DNA from: JAUYQR01 sp963822435
Lineage (GTDB): Bacteria; Pseudomonadota; Alphaproteobacteria; Rhodobacterales; Rhodobacteraceae
DNA length: 64,000 nt
Direction: 5' to 3'
Assembly (NCBI GenBank): GCA_963822435.1
Contig: CAWGHN010000002.1
Span: 186,001-250,000, forward strand
Part shown: positions 43,783 through 52,345 of the stretch, one piece after another
How the letters are laid out: the number at the start of each line of letters is the position of its first letter
Position numbering within the stretch: the stretch's first letter is position 1
Notes under the pieces: generated by a model
Told to the model about the DNA's origin: nothing
The model's database searches: none
The model's input: the letters and a program-made list of their open reading frames with translations, nothing else
Program-made: the position numbers and the translations under genes

Positions 43783-45096
43783 ATGTCCGACCCGAAGAAG
43801 CTGTTCGTCAAGACCTACGGCTGCCAGATGAACGTCTATGACAGCGAGCGCATGGTCGAGGCCCTGGGCACGAAGGGCTATGTCACGACCGATGTGGTCG
43901 AGGACGCGGACATGGTGTTGCTGAACACCTGCCACATTCGCGAAAAGGCGTCGGAGAAGCTGTATTCCGACCTTGGCCGGTTGCGGAAGCTGAAGCTGGC
44001 GCGCCCTGACCTGAAGGTGGGCGTCGCAGGCTGCGTGGCGCAGGCCGAGGGCGCGGAGATCCTGCGCCGCGCGCCGGTCGTTGATCTGGTGGTCGGGCCG
44101 CAAAGCTATCACCGGCTGCCCGAGATGGTCGAGGCCAAGGGCCGGGTGATCGACACCGAGTTTCCGGCGGAAGACAAGTTCGATCACCTGCCGCAGCGCC
44201 GCGCGATGCGGGGACCGACCGCGTTTCTGACGGTGCAGGAAGGCTGCGACAAGTTCTGTGCGTTCTGCGTTGTGCCTTACACGCGAGGGGCCGAGGTCAG
44301 CCGCCCGGCAGATCGCCTTTTGGCCGAAGCGCGTGATCTGGTGGCGCGGGGTGTGCGCGACATCACGCTGCTTGGCCAGAACGTGAACGCCTATCACGGT
44401 GCGGGCGCGGGCGGCGATTGGACGCTGGCGAGGCTGATCCGCGAGATGGCGGAGATCGAGGGGCTGGCCCGCATCCGCTACACCACCAGCCACCCGAACG
44501 ACATGGACGACGACCTGATCGCGGCGCATGGCGATGTGCCGGCGCTGATGCCCTATCTGCATCTGCCGGTGCAGTCGGGATCGGACCGTATCCTGAAGGC
44601 GATGAACCGCAAGCACACGGCGGACGCCTACCTGCGGTTGATCGAGCGGATTCGGTCGGCGCGGCCGGATATCCTGTTCAGTTCCGATTTCATCGTGGGC
44701 TTTCCCGGCGAGACGGACGGCGATTTCGAGGCGACCTTGGCGCTGATCCGCGAAGTGCGGTTCGGGGCGGCCTATTCGTTCAAATACTCGGCCCGCCCCG
44801 GCACGCCGGCGGCGGAAAAGGCACCGGTCGAGACCGCCGTCGCGGATGCCCGGTTGCAGGAAGTGCAGGCGCTGGTCACCGCGCAGCAGCGTGCCGCGCA
44901 GGATGCGATGGTCGGGCGCGAGGTGACGGTGCTTTACGAAAAGGCCGGGCGGCTGGCAGGCCAGATGGTCGGCAAGTCGGACCACCTGCACGCGGTGCAT
45001 GTGACCGACCCCACGGGCCGAATCGGTGAGCTGGTTCGGGTGCGCGTCACCTCGGCCGTGACCAACTCGCTGGCGGCCGTGCCGGCCGGCCGCTAG
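43783..45096 (+). CDS. miaB: tRNA-2-methylthio-N6-dimethylallyladenosine synthase
   Basis: 437 residues from ATG 43783 (GGAGAGAG upstream). A methylthiotransferase of the radical-SAM family acting on A37 of tRNAs reading UNN codons. The N-terminal UPF0004 domain opens KTYGCQMNVYDSERM with cluster cysteines also in LLNTCHIRE and VAGCVAQ; the radical-SAM motif is CDKFCAFCVVPYTRG; the C-terminal TRAM domain ends the protein (VGREVTVLYEKAG). Frame extends upstream to 43663 without conserved residues. Confidence 0.96.
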   Translation: MSDPKKLFVKTYGCQMNVYDSERMVEALGTKGYVTTDVVEDADMVLLNTCHIREKASEKLYSDLGRLRKLKLARPDLKVGVAGCVAQAEGAEILRRAPVVDLVVGPQSYHRLPEMVEAKGRVIDTEFPAEDKFDHLPQRRAMRGPTAFLTVQEGCDKFCAFCVVPYTRGAEVSRPADRLLAEARDLVARGVRDITLLGQNVNAYHGAGAGGDWTLARLIREMAEIEGLARIRYTTSHPNDMDDDLIAAHGDVPALMPYLHLPVQSGSDRILKAMNRKHTADAYLRLIERIRSARPDILFSSDFIVGFPGETDGDFEATLALIREVRFGAAYSFKYSARPGTPAAEKAPVETAVADARLQEVQALVTAQQRAAQDAMVGREVTVLYEKAGRLAGQMVGKSDHLHAVHVTDPTGRIGELVRVRVTSAVTNSLAAVPAGR

Positions 45097-45216
45097 GTCA
45101 ACGCGATCAAAACTGTTGCTCTTGCGCAAGGGTGACGCTGTGATTGAAGCCTCAAAGCGCAGTTTGCGGCCTGTTTTTCGCTTTTCCCACCGAAAGTCGC
45201 CACAGTTCAATGTAAA

Positions 45217-45245
45217 CCGAGCGCACTCTGGGCGCGCTCGGTTTT
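45217..45245 (+). terminator. Rho-independent terminator after miaB
   Basis: CCGAGCGC-N9-GCGCTCGG followed by TTTT, located between miaB and the OmpA-like gene. Confidence 0.7.
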
Positions 45246-45272
45246 GCCCCGATGGTGAGGGAGTAATGGGTT

Positions 45273-45837
45273 TTGTGGGTGTCGAGAACACTGCGCTGGG
45301 TGCTGTTGCCATGTGCGCTGGGGCTGTGGTTGGCCAGCGCTGAGACAGGGCGCAGCACAGGACAGCGAGGTCACCGGACAGATTGAATGGGGCGTGTGGC
45401 TGGATGCGGATGGCTGCATGCACTGGTGGGCGGATGGCGGCACCGAAGGCTACATGGTGCCGCGCCGCAACCCCGCCACCGGAAAGCCGGTCTGCCTGCA
45501 GCAGGCGGCGTGCCTGACGCAAAGCACTGACACGCTTTTTGCCACCGGCAGCGCCGGATTGACCGCCAGCGGCCGGGACCGGCTGGAGGCGTTCTTTACC
45601 CAATCGGAGGCATTTTCCTATGTGATCGTCGGCCACACCGACACCCGCGGCGGCACCGAATACAACCAGAGCCTGTCCGAGGCGCGCGCCCGGACGGTCG
45701 CCGATGTCGCGCGCAGCGTGGGGGCGATGGTCGATAGCGAGACCGGCTTTGGCGAAAGCCGGCCCGTGGCATCCAACGCTACGGCGGCGGGCATGGCGAC
45801 GAACCGCCGGGTCGAAATCCTGTGCAGGAAATGGTGA
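45273..45837 (+). CDS. OmpA-family protein with apparent frameshift behind the signal peptide
   Basis: The mature part reads in frame from 45313: a short module (WLDADGCMHWW...EGYMVPRR...ATGKPVC) and a C-terminal OmpA peptidoglycan-binding domain with GHTDTRGGTEYNQSLSEARA and NRRVEIL. That frame has no signal peptide. A good one (WVSRTLRWVLLPCALGLWLASA) lies just upstream in another frame, starting at TTG 45273 or GTG 45279 behind GAGGGAG. A single-base change between about 45335 and 45365 would join them. Either a sequencing error, a broken gene, or a GTG-45313 protein that stays inside the cell. The lipoprotein gene follows directly. Confidence 0.7.
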
Positions 45838-45842
45838 GCGCG

Positions 45843-46217
45843 ATGCAACGCACCCCTGCGCTGGCGATGCTGCTGTTTCTTGCGGGTTGCGGTGGGTTGG
45901 AGGTGTTCGGCTTTGAAGGCACGCACCGCTACGACGGGCCGACCTCGGTGATCGCGACCGGGCAGGATCAGGGCCGCGACGAGGATGTGCTGAGGGATGG
46001 CCAGGCGGCAATCGCCTACGATCCCGATGGCTGTCAGGTCTGGATCATCGACGACGGTCTGGAAGGTTATTCTTCGCCCCGCTTCGATCCGGCAACGGGA
46101 TTGCCGGTCTGTGACGGGAAGTATCCGCCCGGAACGGTTCTGGGGCGCTACGAGACGGAAAGCGCGCCGATTCCCGACGGGGTTTCAGGGCCGGGCCGCA
46201 AGGCTGTGGTCAGATAG
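45843..46217 (+). CDS. Small lipoprotein sharing a module with the upstream OmpA-like protein
   Basis: 124 residues from ATG 45843; ATG 45831, overlapping the previous stop, is an alternative. The signal peptide with lipobox LAGC gives a lipoprotein (Cys near residue 16). The segment DPDGCQVWIIDDGLEGY followed by SPRFDPATGLPVC matches the module of the upstream protein closely. The gene is probably cotranscribed with it. Function unknown; an envelope role is likely. A terminator follows. Confidence 0.8.
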   Translation: MQRTPALAMLLFLAGCGGLEVFGFEGTHRYDGPTSVIATGQDQGRDEDVLRDGQAAIAYDPDGCQVWIIDDGLEGYSSPRFDPATGLPVCDGKYPPGTVLGRYETESAPIPDGVSGPGRKAVVR

Positions 46218-46238
46218 GAACCGCCGCGAGAGGCAAGA

Positions 46239-46263
46239 CCCCGGCTGCGGCCGGGGTTTTTTT
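46239..46263 (+). terminator. Rho-independent terminator
   Basis: CCCCGGC/GGCCGGGG stem with a 7-8-bp helix, then seven T residues, 22 bp after the lipoprotein gene. Confidence 0.88.
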
Positions 46264-46398
46264 GTGCGCACAGGGGAACGGTTGTCATAATTCCCACTTG
46301 TCTGTGAACAAGAGATTGTGTCGGGCCTGTTCTTTGCTTGCCAGATGGCGTGTCTGGCATCAGTCTGACCCCACGGCCCCTAGCAGAAGGAGCGCCCT

Positions 46399-47400
46399 TT
46401 GGGCATCAGCGCGCTGACCCCCCCGACCGCCGAGGATGTGGTTGAAACCGTCCTTGAATTTCCCGACAACCGCCTGTTGATCGACCTTTGCGGCGAGTTT
46501 GACCGCAATCTGGCGCAGGTCGAGCACCAGATGGGTGTGCATATCCTCCGACGTGGCAACCGGCTGGCGGTGATCGGCGACCGGGCGTCGCGCGAGCAGG
46601 CCGCGGCGGTGTTGAGATCGCTTTACGCGCGGCTTGAATCGGGGCGCGGCGTGGTGGCGGGTGACATCGACGGCGCAATGCGGATGGGCCGCCCGGTGGC
46701 CGACGAAGGCGAGCAGATCGAGCTGTTCAACACCGGCGTGGAGTTGCGCACCCGCAAAAAGCCGATCGAACCGCGGACCGAGGCGCAGAAGGCCTATGTG
46801 GCCAACCTTTTCGCGCATGAGCTTGGGTTCGGCATCGGGCCCGCGGGCACCGGCAAGACCTATCTGGCGGTGGCGGTCGGGGTGACCATGTTCATCTCGG
46901 GCGCGGTCGAGAAGATCATCCTGTCGCGTCCGGCGGTGGAGGCGGGCGAACGGCTTGGCTTCCTGCCCGGCGACATGAAGGAAAAGGTCGATCCCTACAT
47001 GCAGCCGCTTTACGACGCGCTGAACGATTTCCTGCCCGCCAAGCAGGTGCAGAAGCTGCTGGAAGAAAAGCGGATCGAGATCGCGCCTTTGGCGTTCATG
47101 CGCGGGCGGACGCTGTCGAATGCTTTTGTCGTGCTGGACGAGGCGCAGAACGCCACCGCGATGCAGATGAAGATGTTCCTGACGCGGCTTGGCGAGGGCA
47201 GCCGCATGGTGGTGACGGGCGACCGCACGCAGATCGACCTGCCGCGCGGCGTGCCGTCGGGGTTGCAGGAGGCCGAGCGGATCCTGAAGGACGTGAAGGG
47301 GGTGACGTTCAACTACTTCACCTCGAAGGATGTGGTGCGCCATCCGCTGGTCGCGCGGATCATCAACGCCTACGAGAAGGATGATCCGTCGAACACCTGA
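46399..47400 (+). CDS. phoH: PhoH-family ATPase
   Basis: 333 residues from TTG 46399, with AAGGAG six bases upstream. A KH-like N-terminal region is followed by the P-loop GIGPAGTGKTYLAVAVG, the switch SRPAVEAGERLGFLPGDM and Walker B VVLDEAQNATAMQMKMFLTR. PhoH proteins are probable RNA helicase-like ATPases. It heads the conserved block phoH-ybeY-corC-lnt, where linkage to YbeY suggests a role in RNA processing (inference). Confidence 0.94.
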   Translation: MGISALTPPTAEDVVETVLEFPDNRLLIDLCGEFDRNLAQVEHQMGVHILRRGNRLAVIGDRASREQAAAVLRSLYARLESGRGVVAGDIDGAMRMGRPVADEGEQIELFNTGVELRTRKKPIEPRTEAQKAYVANLFAHELGFGIGPAGTGKTYLAVAVGVTMFISGAVEKIILSRPAVEAGERLGFLPGDMKEKVDPYMQPLYDALNDFLPAKQVQKLLEEKRIEIAPLAFMRGRTLSNAFVVLDEAQNATAMQMKMFLTRLGEGSRMVVTGDRTQIDLPRGVPSGLQEAERILKDVKGVTFNYFTSKDVVRHPLVARIINAYEKDDPSNT

Positions 47401-47466
47401 ACGTAGCGCCGTGCGGCGCAAGGCTGGTCTCTTCGCCACCGCGCCCTGCGCGGCAGCGAAGGCTAA

Positions 47467-47541
47467 GGGGGGCCGTCTGCCCCCCACGCCTGCGTGCCGG
47501 GGCCCGCAGGCTTCCCCCCGAGGATATTTGGAAAAGGGGAA
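47467..47541 (+). repeat. Composite hairpin/GGATATTT element, copy 3
   Basis: Hairpin GGGGGGC-N5-GCCCCCC (47467-47485), then a C-run, GGATATTT (47522-47529) and AAAAGGGGAAG. The 50 bases before it form a second imperfect hairpin and share the GGCTGGTCTCT-like start with copy 4. Lies between phoH and ybeY, 66 bp before the ybeY start. Confidence 0.7.
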
Positions 47542-47594
47542 GCCGGTGATGCGGAAGGTCTTGAGCGGCGGGGGCGGGTGCGCTAGGGCGCGGC

Positions 47595-48098
47595 ATGGCT
47601 GCAGTGGTTGACATTGTCTTTGACGACGCACGCTGGGAGGCGCTTGGGCTTTCGGCGCTGGCCGAGCGGGCGAGTGTCGCCACGCTGGCCGGGCTTGGCC
47701 TTGCGGCAGAGGGGTTCGAGATCAGTCTTCTGGCCACCAGCGATGCCCGGATTGCCGGTTTGAACGCTGATTTCCGCGGCAAGCCCACGCCCACGAACGT
47801 GTTGAGCTGGCCGTCCGAGGAGCGCGGCCCGGATCAGCCGGGCGCGGCACCCGACCTGCCGGAGCCGGGAACATCGGACGCGCCGGAAGAGTTGGGCGAT
47901 ATTGCGCTGGCCTGGGAGACTTGCGCTGCGGAGGCGGTGGCGCAAGGCAAGGCGATGGCGGACCATGTGACCCATCTTGTGGTGCATGCGGTGCTGCACC
48001 TTCTGGGCCATGACCACGTCGAGGAGGCGGATGCGCGCCTGATGGAAGGCCGTGAAGTGCAGATACTTGCAACCTTGGGCATTTCGGACCCATATTGA
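47595..48098 (+). CDS. ybeY: Endoribonuclease YbeY (rRNA maturation)
   Basis: 167 residues. The zinc site is intact in HAVLHLLGHDHVEE (H-x3-H-x5-H). FRGKPTPTNVLSWP and LGDIALAWET are family-typical. A low-complexity insertion (DQPGAAPDLPEPGTSDAP) enlarges the middle. YbeY takes part in 16S rRNA 3'-end maturation and ribosome quality control. It sits between phoH and corC as in most alphaproteobacteria. Confidence 0.94.
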   Translation: MAAVVDIVFDDARWEALGLSALAERASVATLAGLGLAAEGFEISLLATSDARIAGLNADFRGKPTPTNVLSWPSEERGPDQPGAAPDLPEPGTSDAPEELGDIALAWETCAAEAVAQGKAMADHVTHLVVHAVLHLLGHDHVEEADARLMEGREVQILATLGISDPY

Positions 48099-48139
48099 CG
48101 CGGCACCCGAACGTCGGGTGCGTTCTGGACAAAGGACCA

Positions 48140-49030
48140 ATGGGCAGTAGTAACGATGGGTCAACCGCGGCGCCGGGTGCGCTGGACGACCTTAGCGACG
48201 ACGGGCGATCCGACCCCGCCCAGCGCGGGTTTTTCGGGCGGCTTCTTTCCGCGTTTTCTTCGGCGACTGACAGCGACACGCCTTTGGCGGCGGCCGTGAC
48301 GGCAGAGACCGCCTCGGCCAGTGCGGGCCTGGGGGCCTTGCGCCGGATGCGTGTTGACGATGTGGCAATCCCCAAGAACGAGATCGTCGCGGTGCCGTTG
48401 AGCATTGGCAAGGATGAACTTGTCGAGGTGTTTCGCGAGCACGGCTTCAGCCGGGTGCCGGTTTACAAGGTTACGCTGGACCATCCGCAGGGGTTGGTGC
48501 TGTTGAAGGACCTGGCCTTGCAGCACGGCTTTGGTGCGACCGGGCGGTTCAGCCTGAAGCGGCTGTTGCGCCCGATCCTTTACGCGCCGCCCTCGATGCC
48601 GACCGGCGTTCTTTTGCAGAAGATGCAGAAAGAGCGGGTCCACATGGCGCTGGTGATCGACGAATACGGCGGCGTCGACGGGCTGGTGACGATCGAGGAC
48701 CTGATCGAAACCGTGATCGGCGAGATCGAGGATGAGCATGACGAGGATGAAGGCGCGCTGTGGAAAGAGGAAAAGCCCGGCGTGATTCTGGCGCAATCCA
48801 CCGCGCCCCTGGAAGAGATCGAGGCGGCGTTGGGCATTCGGCTGCGCTCGGGCGAGGAAGACGAAGAGATCGACACGCTGGGCGGCCTTGTGTTCCTGCG
48901 CACCGGGCGGGTCCCGGCGCGCGGCGAAGTGGTGACCCATGAAAGCGGGGCCGAGATCGAGATCGTCGATGCCGATCCGCGCCGGATCAAGCGGCTGAGA
49001 GTGCGGCTGCCCAATCATGTAGCGGACTGA
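48140..49030 (+). CDS. corC: CorC/HlyC-type CBS-domain transporter-associated protein
   Basis: 296 residues from ATG 48140 (AAGGA upstream). It has a disordered N-terminus, two CBS repeats (VPLSIGKDELVEVFREHGFSRVPVY and MQKERVHMALVIDEYGG) and the CorC_HlyC C-terminal domain (EEEIDTLGGLVFLRTGRVPARG-like). There is no DUF21 membrane domain, so it is the cytosolic CorC type, linked to Mg/Co efflux in enterobacteria. It stops 2 bp before lnt. Confidence 0.9.
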   Translation: MGSSNDGSTAAPGALDDLSDDGRSDPAQRGFFGRLLSAFSSATDSDTPLAAAVTAETASASAGLGALRRMRVDDVAIPKNEIVAVPLSIGKDELVEVFREHGFSRVPVYKVTLDHPQGLVLLKDLALQHGFGATGRFSLKRLLRPILYAPPSMPTGVLLQKMQKERVHMALVIDEYGGVDGLVTIEDLIETVIGEIEDEHDEDEGALWKEEKPGVILAQSTAPLEEIEAALGIRLRSGEEDEEIDTLGGLVFLRTGRVPARGEVVTHESGAEIEIVDADPRRIKRLRVRLPNHVAD

Positions 49031-49032
49031 GC

Positions 49033-50511
49033 ATGGTGGCGCAGTTTCGCTGGTCGGGCCAGCGCATGGCGGTGGTTGCGTTCGGACTGGGCGCGGTCAT
49101 GGCGGCCGGGCAGGCGCCGCTTGGCTGGTGGTGGGCAACGCTTGGCGCAATGGCGGGGTTGGTGGCGCTGGTATCGCGGGCCGAAGGCGCACGACGGGCG
49201 TTCTGGACCGGGCTGTTCGGCGGGGCGGGATACTTCGCGAGCGCGCTTTCGTGGATTGTGGAGCCGTTCCTGATCGACGCGGCCCAGCATGGCTGGATGG
49301 CACCGTTTGCCGTGCTTTTCCTGGCGTTCGGGTTAGCGCTGTTCTGGGGCGCTGCGGCTGCCCTGTCTGCCGGGGCGCGCCAACGGGCACTGGGCTTTGC
49401 GGTGGCGCTTTCGGTGGCGGAACTGCTGCGGGGGTATGTGCTGACCGGCTTTCCCTGGGCGCTTCCCGGGCATGTCTGGATCGGCACGCCGCTGGACCAG
49501 GTGGCCGCCTATATCGGCCCGAGCGGCTTGACGCTGATGACGATTCTGGCCGCCGCGCTGCCGGTGGCATGGGGCTGGCCGGGGGCGCTGGCAGCCGGGG
49601 TGGGGCTGGCGGGCCTTGGCGTTGCAGGGCAGATGCGGCTGAACCAGCCGTTGCCGCCGGACCGTGACGTGACGCTGCGCCTGGTCCAGCCCAACGCCGA
49701 GCAGCATCTGAAGTGGGATGAGAGCCTGGCGCGGCTGTATTTCGACCGCCAACTGGAGCTGACACGGGCCGAGCCGGTGGCGGATCTGACCATCTGGCCC
49801 GAGACGGCAGTGCCTTATCTTATGGAGTATTCGCCCGAAATCGTTCCCGAGATCATGGCCGCCTCGGGCGGGCGGCCCGTCGCCCTGGGTATCCAGCGCG
49901 TCGAGGGGGAAAGGTTTTACAACAGCCTGCGCGTGCTGGAACGGGACGGCATGATCGCCGCCGAATACGACAAGAGTCATCTGGTTCCGTTCGGCGAATA
50001 TGTCCCGTTTGGTGATCTTCTGGGCAATTGGTTCGGGATCACCGCCTTCGCCTCGCAGGCGGGCAATACCTATACGGCCGGGGCGGGACCGGCGGTGCTG
50101 AACCTGGGCCGGATGGGCAAGGTGCTGCCGCTGATCTGCTATGAGGCGGTCTTTCCGCAAGACGTGGGTGCAGCGCCGGAGCGCGCGGACTGGATCTTGC
50201 AGATCACCAATGACGCGTGGTTCGGGATCTGGACCGGGCCGTTCCAGCATGCAGCCCAGGCCCGGCTGAGGGCCGTGGAGCAGGGGTTGCCGTTGGTGCG
50301 CGTGGCCAACACCGGGGTGACCGAGGTGGTGGATGCGCGCGGGCGCGTCGTGACGGCGCTGCCGTTTGGCACCATCGGTGCGCTGGACGCGGCGCTGCCG
50401 GGGGCGCTGCCACCGACACCCTTTGCGCGCTATGGCGAGACACCGGTAATCTTGTTGCTTGCCAGCCTCGCGGTTGCGACCTTAAGACGCCGCCGGCAGG
50501 CGACCCATTGA
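49033..50511 (+). CDS. lnt: Apolipoprotein N-acyltransferase
   Basis: 492 residues. It adds the third acyl chain to the N-terminal cysteine of lipoproteins at the inner membrane. About six N-terminal helices are followed by a nitrilase-like periplasmic domain with the catalytic triad: Glu in TIWPETAVPYL, Lys in YDKSHLVPFGEYVPFG and Cys in LPLICYEAVFP. A C-terminal helix ends the protein. Two lipoproteins encoded in this window (25616 and 45843) are plausible substrates. Confidence 0.95.
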   Translation: MVAQFRWSGQRMAVVAFGLGAVMAAGQAPLGWWWATLGAMAGLVALVSRAEGARRAFWTGLFGGAGYFASALSWIVEPFLIDAAQHGWMAPFAVLFLAFGLALFWGAAAALSAGARQRALGFAVALSVAELLRGYVLTGFPWALPGHVWIGTPLDQVAAYIGPSGLTLMTILAAALPVAWGWPGALAAGVGLAGLGVAGQMRLNQPLPPDRDVTLRLVQPNAEQHLKWDESLARLYFDRQLELTRAEPVADLTIWPETAVPYLMEYSPEIVPEIMAASGGRPVALGIQRVEGERFYNSLRVLERDGMIAAEYDKSHLVPFGEYVPFGDLLGNWFGITAFASQAGNTYTAGAGPAVLNLGRMGKVLPLICYEAVFPQDVGAAPERADWILQITNDAWFGIWTGPFQHAAQARLRAVEQGLPLVRVANTGVTEVVDARGRVVTALPFGTIGALDAALPGALPPTPFARYGETPVILLLASLAVATLRRRRQATH

Positions 50512-50548
50512 CGGTGTGACGCCCGCGCTCTACGGGGACCACCATGAA

Positions 50549-50600
50549 CCGCCACAACGGCTTCCTGGCGTGGCGGGGATCTTCAACGGAGCACGTCCCC
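50549..50600 (+). promoter_or_regulatory. SAM/SAH riboswitch in the metK leader
   Basis: The leader folds as CCGCCAC...GTGGCGG (50549-50555 with 50570-50576) with loop AACGGCTTCCTGGC and a downstream GGAGCA at 50588-50593. This matches the short SAM/SAH riboswitch class described upstream of metK in Rhodobacterales, where the GGAGCA containing the ribosome site forms the pseudoknot when ligand binds. GGGGA (50575-50579) could also pair with TCCCC (50596-50600) directly before the start codon, giving an alternative structure. High S-adenosylmethionine should lower MetK synthesis. Confidence 0.92.
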
Positions 50601-51767
50601 ATGACCCGCAAGAACTATGTATTCACCTCGGAATCTGTGTCCGAGGGACATCCCGACAAGGTCTGTGACCGCATCTCGGATGCCGTCCTCGATGCCTTCC
50701 TGACCGAGGAACCCAACGCCCGCGTGGCCTGCGAAACCTTTGCCACGACGAACCGGGTGGTCGTTGGTGGCGAGGTGGGGCTGTCGTCGAAAGAGGCGAC
50801 GCAGGCGATGCTGGCGCGGGTTGACGGGATCGTCCGCGACTGCGTGCGCGACATCGGCTATGAGCAGAAGAAGTTCCACTGGTCGAAGATCAAGGTGCAC
50901 AACTACCTGCACCAGCAGTCCGCCCATATCGCGCAGGGCGTGGACCGCGACGGGGCGGGCGATCAGGGCATCATGTTCGGCTATGCCACGCTGGAGACGC
51001 CGGAATACATGCCGGCACCGATCCAGTATGCCCATGCGATCCTGAAGGCGCTGGCCGACGCGCGCAAGTCGGGCGCGGAACCGACACTGGGGCCGGATGC
51101 GAAAAGCCAACTGACGCTGCGCTATGCCGATGGCAAGCCGGTCGAGGTGACCTCGATCGTGCTGTCGACGCAGCACACGTCGAAGCGCCAGACCTCGAAG
51201 GTCATTCGCGGGATCGTGGAGCCCTACATCCGCAAGGTGTTGCCCGAGGGCTGGATCACCAAGAAGACCGAATGGCATGTGAACCCGACGGGCACCTTTG
51301 TGATCGGCGGGCCGGACGGCGACGCCGGGTTGACCGGGCGCAAGATCATCGTCGACACCTATGGTGGCGCTGCCCCGCATGGCGGCGGGGCGTTTTCCGG
51401 CAAGGACCCGACCAAGGTCGACCGTTCGGCCGCCTATGCCGCGCGCTATCTGGCCAAGAACGTGGTCGCGGCCGGGCTCTCCGAACGCTGCACGCTTCAG
51501 GTCAGCTATGCCATCGGGGTGGCAAAGCCTTTGTCGATCTATGTCGACACGCATGGCACGGGCCAAGTGGAGGAAGCGGCGATCGAACGGGCTGTGGCCG
51601 AGTGCATGGACCTGACGCCGCGGGGTATCCGCGAGCATCTGGGCCTGAACCGTCCGATCTACGCGCGCACCAGCGCCTATGGCCACTTTGGCCGCGCGCC
51701 TGAGGCCGACGGCGGCTTTTCCTGGGAACGGGTCGATCTGGTCGAGGCGTTGAAAAAGGCGGTCTGA
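50601..51767 (+). CDS. metK: S-adenosylmethionine synthetase
   Basis: 388 residues from ATG 50601, immediately behind the riboswitch; the in-frame ATG at 50544 lies inside the riboswitch and is not the start. It makes SAM from methionine and ATP. Seen: FTSESVSEGHPDKVCDRISDAVLD, the GAGDQGIMFGYA motif, KTEWHVNPTGTFVIGGPDGDAGLTGRKI-type region and GGGAFSGKDPTKVDRSAAY. It follows lnt by 89 bp and is under its own RNA switch. Confidence 0.97.
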   Translation: MTRKNYVFTSESVSEGHPDKVCDRISDAVLDAFLTEEPNARVACETFATTNRVVVGGEVGLSSKEATQAMLARVDGIVRDCVRDIGYEQKKFHWSKIKVHNYLHQQSAHIAQGVDRDGAGDQGIMFGYATLETPEYMPAPIQYAHAILKALADARKSGAEPTLGPDAKSQLTLRYADGKPVEVTSIVLSTQHTSKRQTSKVIRGIVEPYIRKVLPEGWITKKTEWHVNPTGTFVIGGPDGDAGLTGRKIIVDTYGGAAPHGGGAFSGKDPTKVDRSAAYAARYLAKNVVAAGLSERCTLQVSYAIGVAKPLSIYVDTHGTGQVEEAAIERAVAECMDLTPRGIREHLGLNRPIYARTSAYGHFGRAPEADGGFSWERVDLVEALKKAV

Positions 51768-51783
51768 CCCGGCGGCAACGAAC

Positions 51784-51806
51784 GCGCCGCCCAAAGCGGG
51801 CGGCGC
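51784..51806. terminator. Hairpin between convergent metK and GYD genes
   Basis: GCGCCGCCC-N5-GGGCGGCGC, a perfect 9-bp stem without a T-run, placed in the 46-bp gap of two convergent genes; may serve both strands. Confidence 0.5.
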
Positions 51807-51813
51807 ATCCCGG

Positions 51814-52143
51814 TCAGGTTGGTGGCGCGTATTTTGCGGCGATTTCGCCAGCGCGTTTCTGTGCGGCAAGGAATTCCGCCGAGGTGAAGGCCTGCACGGT
51901 CTTCAGCCCCGACACCGAACCCGAGGCCCCGGCGACAATCAGGGCGGCCAGCATGTCCTGAAGACTGTCGGTTTCGGTGATCATGAGGAAATCGGTATCG
52001 CCTGTGGTCATGTAGAACGAGTGCAGCTTGCCCCCGGCGGCCGCGACAAGGGCCGAGGTGGCGGCTTCGCGGTCGGAAGGCTTTGCCATCAGCCCTCGCA
52101 TCGCACCCGCAGTATAGCTTCCAGTCACGATGTAACGTGCCAT
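51814..52143 (-). CDS. GYD domain protein
   Basis: 109 residues from ATG 52143 (GGGAGG upstream); longer starts lack support. It has the ferredoxin-like GYD fold pattern: MARYIVTGSYTAGAMRGLM, then LHSFYMTTGDTDFLMITE and a helix-strand unit ending in VQAFTSAEF. GYD proteins are probable dimeric alpha-beta barrels of unknown role. It stands alone, facing metK. Confidence 0.85.
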   Translation of the reverse strand: MARYIVTGSYTAGAMRGLMAKPSDREAATSALVAAAGGKLHSFYMTTGDTDFLMITETDSLQDMLAALIVAGASGSVSGLKTVQAFTSAEFLAAQKRAGEIAAKYAPPT

Positions 52144-52345
52144 GTGAAGTCCTCCCTGCCATGGCGCTGTGGCCCGATGCCAGACAGGCCGGTGCCAAAG
52201 CCAACAGTAGCACGGTTCAGCTATGAAGTATTGTCCGTCTTGACTATCTGGGCGGCGCTCCATCCATGACGCTGGCAACCCGGCCCGCTTGACCCCACAG
52301 TCCAGCTCTGCTTGAAGGCCTCGGATCAATTCCGGGGCTTGCGAC

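Noticed and set aside
43699..46011. 770-codon minus-strand frame (another at 54252-56564)
   Set aside because: Runs antisense through miaB, the OmpA-like gene and the terminators between them (the other through aroA, cmk and YihY).
50544..50600. Upstream in-frame ATG for metK
   Set aside because: It lies inside the riboswitch; conserved MetK sequence begins after ATG 50601.
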